The notes beneath the pieces were generated by a model. That model had not been told where the DNA came from and did not search any database. It worked only from the letters and a program-made list of their open reading frames with translations. A stretch of 6,703 nt of DNA, taken from NCBI GenBank assembly GCA_025937115.1, contig JAICSB010000176.1, forward strand, positions 1 to 6,703. The letters run 5' to 3'. Made by a program: the position numbers and the translations under genes. How positions within the stretch are numbered: position 1 is the first letter of the stretch; every line of letters begins with the position of its first letter. This document shows positions 5,121-6,703 of the stretch, one piece after another. The stretch comes from Pseudonocardiaceae bacterium (GTDB lineage: Bacteria > Actinomycetota > Actinomycetes > Mycobacteriales > Pseudonocardiaceae).

Positions 5121-6308
5121 ATGTCCACTCTCTTGATCGGCAAGTACCAGGCCACCATCTACCCCGAGGACAACGGGTACATCGGGGCGATCAGCCTCGG
5201 CTTCGACGGCAGGGGCAACCGGAAGCGCATCAAGCGCAGGGGCAGGACCAAAACGGCTGTCACGGACAAGCTGAGGAAGGCCGTTAACGCCCTCGAAACT
5301 GGCATCGATGCCAGCGACTCCTACACCGTGGGCGACGCAGTCCGCGACTGGCTCGCCAGGGGGCTCAAGGACCGCGACGCGCACACCATCGCGGCCAACC
5401 GCATCCTCGCCGAACGGCACGTGATACCGCTCATCGGCGCGATCAAGCTCAAGGAACTGACCGCCGACCAGGTCGACGAGTGGCTCGACGGGCTGACCGG
5501 CGCGCTCGCGACGAGGAGCCTGCAAGGGGTCCACGCGATCCTCAAGCGGGCCACCCGGCAGGCGCAAGCGCGAGACAAGGTGCTGCGCAACGTCGCCGGG
5601 CTCGTGACGACACCCAAAGGAAAGGAGGGACGGCCCAGCAAGGCCATGACGCTGCAACAGGCTACGGCCTTGCTAGAGCACGCCACGGCATCGCGGCTTT
5701 ATGCCTACGTCGTCGTGAGCTTGCTCACGGGCATACGCACCGAGGAGGCCCGCGCGCTGCGCTGGTCCCACGTAGTCGCCTGGGTAGCGGATGGAGCGGC
5801 ATGGGTGCCGGTCACCGAAGCCGGGTTCGATCACGAGCGGTTCGCGATCTACGTCTGGCGCTCGGTGCGTGCCAACGGTGACACCAAGACCGAGAAGTCA
5901 CGCCGGACGCTGGAACTGCCCACGCAGGCCGCCGCGGCGCTCCGCACCCACCACGTAGGGCAGGCGAGGGAGCGGCTGGCGGCAGGCAAGCGCTGGCGGG
6001 ATCACGGCCTTGTCTTCGCCAGCCAGGCGGGGACACCGCTCGATGCATCCCACGTTCGCCGGACCTTCAAAGCGATCACCAAGAAGGCCGGTCTCGGCGA
6101 GAACTGGACGCCGCGGGAGCTGCGCCACTCGTTCGTGTCCCTGATGAGCGACAACGGCGTTCCCCTCGAAACCATCGCTGATCTCGTCGGGCACGCCAGC
6201 ACGGCGGTAACTGAGGAGGTCTACCGGCACCAGCTCAAGCCAGTGATCACACGAGGCGCCGAGACCATGAACACCATCTTCAAACAGAACGAAGCCAACT
6301 CGGCGTGA
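5121..6308 (+). CDS. int: tyrosine site-specific recombinase (integrase) of the element
   Basis: A 395-residue phage-type integrase that recombines the element's attP with the tRNA-Pro attB. An N-terminal arm-binding region (residues 8-55, [23 protein letters not shown]) precedes a SAM-like core-binding domain (about 68-155) and the catalytic domain (about 175-385). The catalytic set is R206 ([13 protein letters not shown]), K259 ([11 protein letters not shown]), R335 with H336 (PRELRHSF), H358 (LVGHAS) and nucleophile Y368 (EEVYRH). The usual H-x-x-R box reads R332-E-L-R335, with arginine replacing the first histidine. ATG 5121 follows CGGAG at 5 bases and gives a standard length. A longer in-frame start at 4971 would overlap the ribbon-helix-helix gene with a low-complexity Ser/Thr stretch and is unlikely. 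The gene ends 64 bases from the tRNA, as expected for an int-proximal attachment site. Confidence 0.95.
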   Translation: MSTLLIGKYQATIYPEDNGYIGAISLGFDGRGNRKRIKRRGRTKTAVTDKLRKAVNALETGIDASDSYTVGDAVRDWLARGLKDRDAHTIAANRILAERHVIPLIGAIKLKELTADQVDEWLDGLTGALATRSLQGVHAILKRATRQAQARDKVLRNVAGLVTTPKGKEGRPSKAMTLQQATALLEHATASRLYAYVVVSLLTGIRTEEARALRWSHVVAWVADGAAWVPVTEAGFDHERFAIYVWRSVRANGDTKTEKSRRTLELPTQAAAALRTHHVGQARERLAAGKRWRDHGLVFASQAGTPLDASHVRRTFKAITKKAGLGENWTPRELRHSFVSLMSDNGVPLETIADLVGHASTAVTEEVYRHQLKPVITRGAETMNTIFKQNEANSA

Positions 6309-6313
6309 GCAAG

Positions 6314-6340
6314 TGGCCCCCGGTTTGGCCCCCACGGGCC
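6314..6340. repeat. tandem TGGCCCCC repeats with GC-rich hairpin between int and the tRNA
   Basis: TGGCCCCC occurs at 6314-6321 and 6326-6333, a 12-base period. Short direct repeats between int and the core site are what arm-type integrase-binding sites look like. The second copy overlaps a hairpin, GGCCC (6327-6331) / GGGCC (6336-6340) with a 4-base loop, which could also end int transcription before it runs antisense into the tRNA gene. There is no clear T-tract, so the terminator reading is weak. Confidence 0.5.
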
Positions 6341-6372
6341 TTCCACAAGATCGCAAAGAGACGAGTTCTTCC

Positions 6373-6449
<77 letters not shown>

Positions 6450-6466
6450 GATGGACGACGGTGAGT

Positions 6467-6703
6467 CTAGCCGACGCCGGCGGCGTCCCATGCGGAGGCT
6501 GGTACCGCGGTTCCGGTGTTGCGCGGAACCAGTGTGAGCAGGCTCGCCTCCGGGGGGCAGGCGAAGCGCACTGGTGCATACGGGGAGGTGCCGAGGCCGG
6601 CCGAGACGTGCAGCCAGGTGTGTGCGCCCCACCGGGATGCACCGCGGGCGCGGGAGCGGTCCAGCCCGCAGTTGGTCACGATCGCGCCGTAGCCGGGCAG
6701 CCG
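6467..6703 (-). CDS. metallophosphoesterase, C-terminal part only (runs off the window)
   Basis: The frame is open from the right edge to TAG at 6467-6469 and gives the last 78 residues; the start lies outside the window. The ending …[30 protein letters not shown] is the typical C-terminus of calcineurin-like (YkuE/MPP) metallophosphoesterases, where the SAGLGTS-x-x-PVRF block closes the two-metal phosphoesterase core. The catalytic His/Asp motifs would be upstream and are not visible. The gene points toward the tRNA-Pro and looks like stable chromosome flanking the integration site. The family call rests on this one block, so the substrate is unknown. Confidence 0.82.
   Translation of the reverse strand, partial: RLPGYGAIVTNCGLDRSRARGASRWGAHTWLHVSAGLGTSPYAPVRFACPPEASLLTLVPRNTGTAVPASAWDAAGVG

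Overview
The window is high-GC actinobacterial DNA. It shows most of one end of an integrated mobile element of the AICE type (actinomycete integrative and conjugative element) sitting against a tRNA-Pro gene. The evidence is the gene set: a TraB/FtsK-like double-stranded-DNA translocase, a small excisionase, a tyrosine integrase and the tRNA lie in the order typical of such elements. GTG and TTG starts, ATGA/GTGA gene overlaps and strong GGAGG ribosome-binding sites also fit. The genus cannot be fixed from the sequence; a Pseudonocardiaceae- or Streptomyces-like host is a guess.

Layout from left to right. Bases 1-179 hold no confident gene and end in a hairpin. A class IV (PLP) aminotransferase on the minus strand follows (180-959) and looks like element cargo or an accessory gene. 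A divergent intergenic region (960-1135) carries two copies of a 22-base direct repeat and a 13-base palindrome. A plus-strand run then begins: a zinc-ribbon-like small protein (1136-1507), a small membrane protein (1504-1767) overlapping it by GTGA, an unrecognised helical small protein (1862-2233), and the 719-residue TraB/FtsK-like translocase (2230-4389) overlapping that by ATGA. Next comes a 124-base non-coding stretch with seven CTAG tetranucleotides in palindromic arrangement, exactly where AICEs usually carry a replication initiator gene. Then come the excisionase-like MerR/HTH-17 protein (4613-4783), a ribbon-helix-helix protein (4856-5014) behind a promoter that overlaps a perfect palindrome, and the integrase (5121-6308). 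After 64 bases with arm-type-like repeats, the minus-strand tRNA-Pro(CGG) at 6373-6449 marks the chromosomal junction. The 3' end of a metallophosphoesterase gene (6467-6703, minus strand) is ordinary chromosome beyond the insertion.

How it works, by inference from the families: the integrase recombines an element site with the 3' half of tRNA-Pro, and the excisionase steers excision. The ribbon-helix-helix protein probably regulates the xis/int block. The translocase would pump double-stranded DNA between mycelial cells with help from the small membrane protein. No relaxase and no Rep are visible, so the element either carries Rep farther left or does not replicate on its own. The second attachment site is not inside the window.

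The least explained pieces are the CTAG palindrome cluster after the translocase gene, the operator-like palindrome at 4785-4803, the nested inverted repeats in the integrase leader, and the repeats upstream of the aminotransferase.
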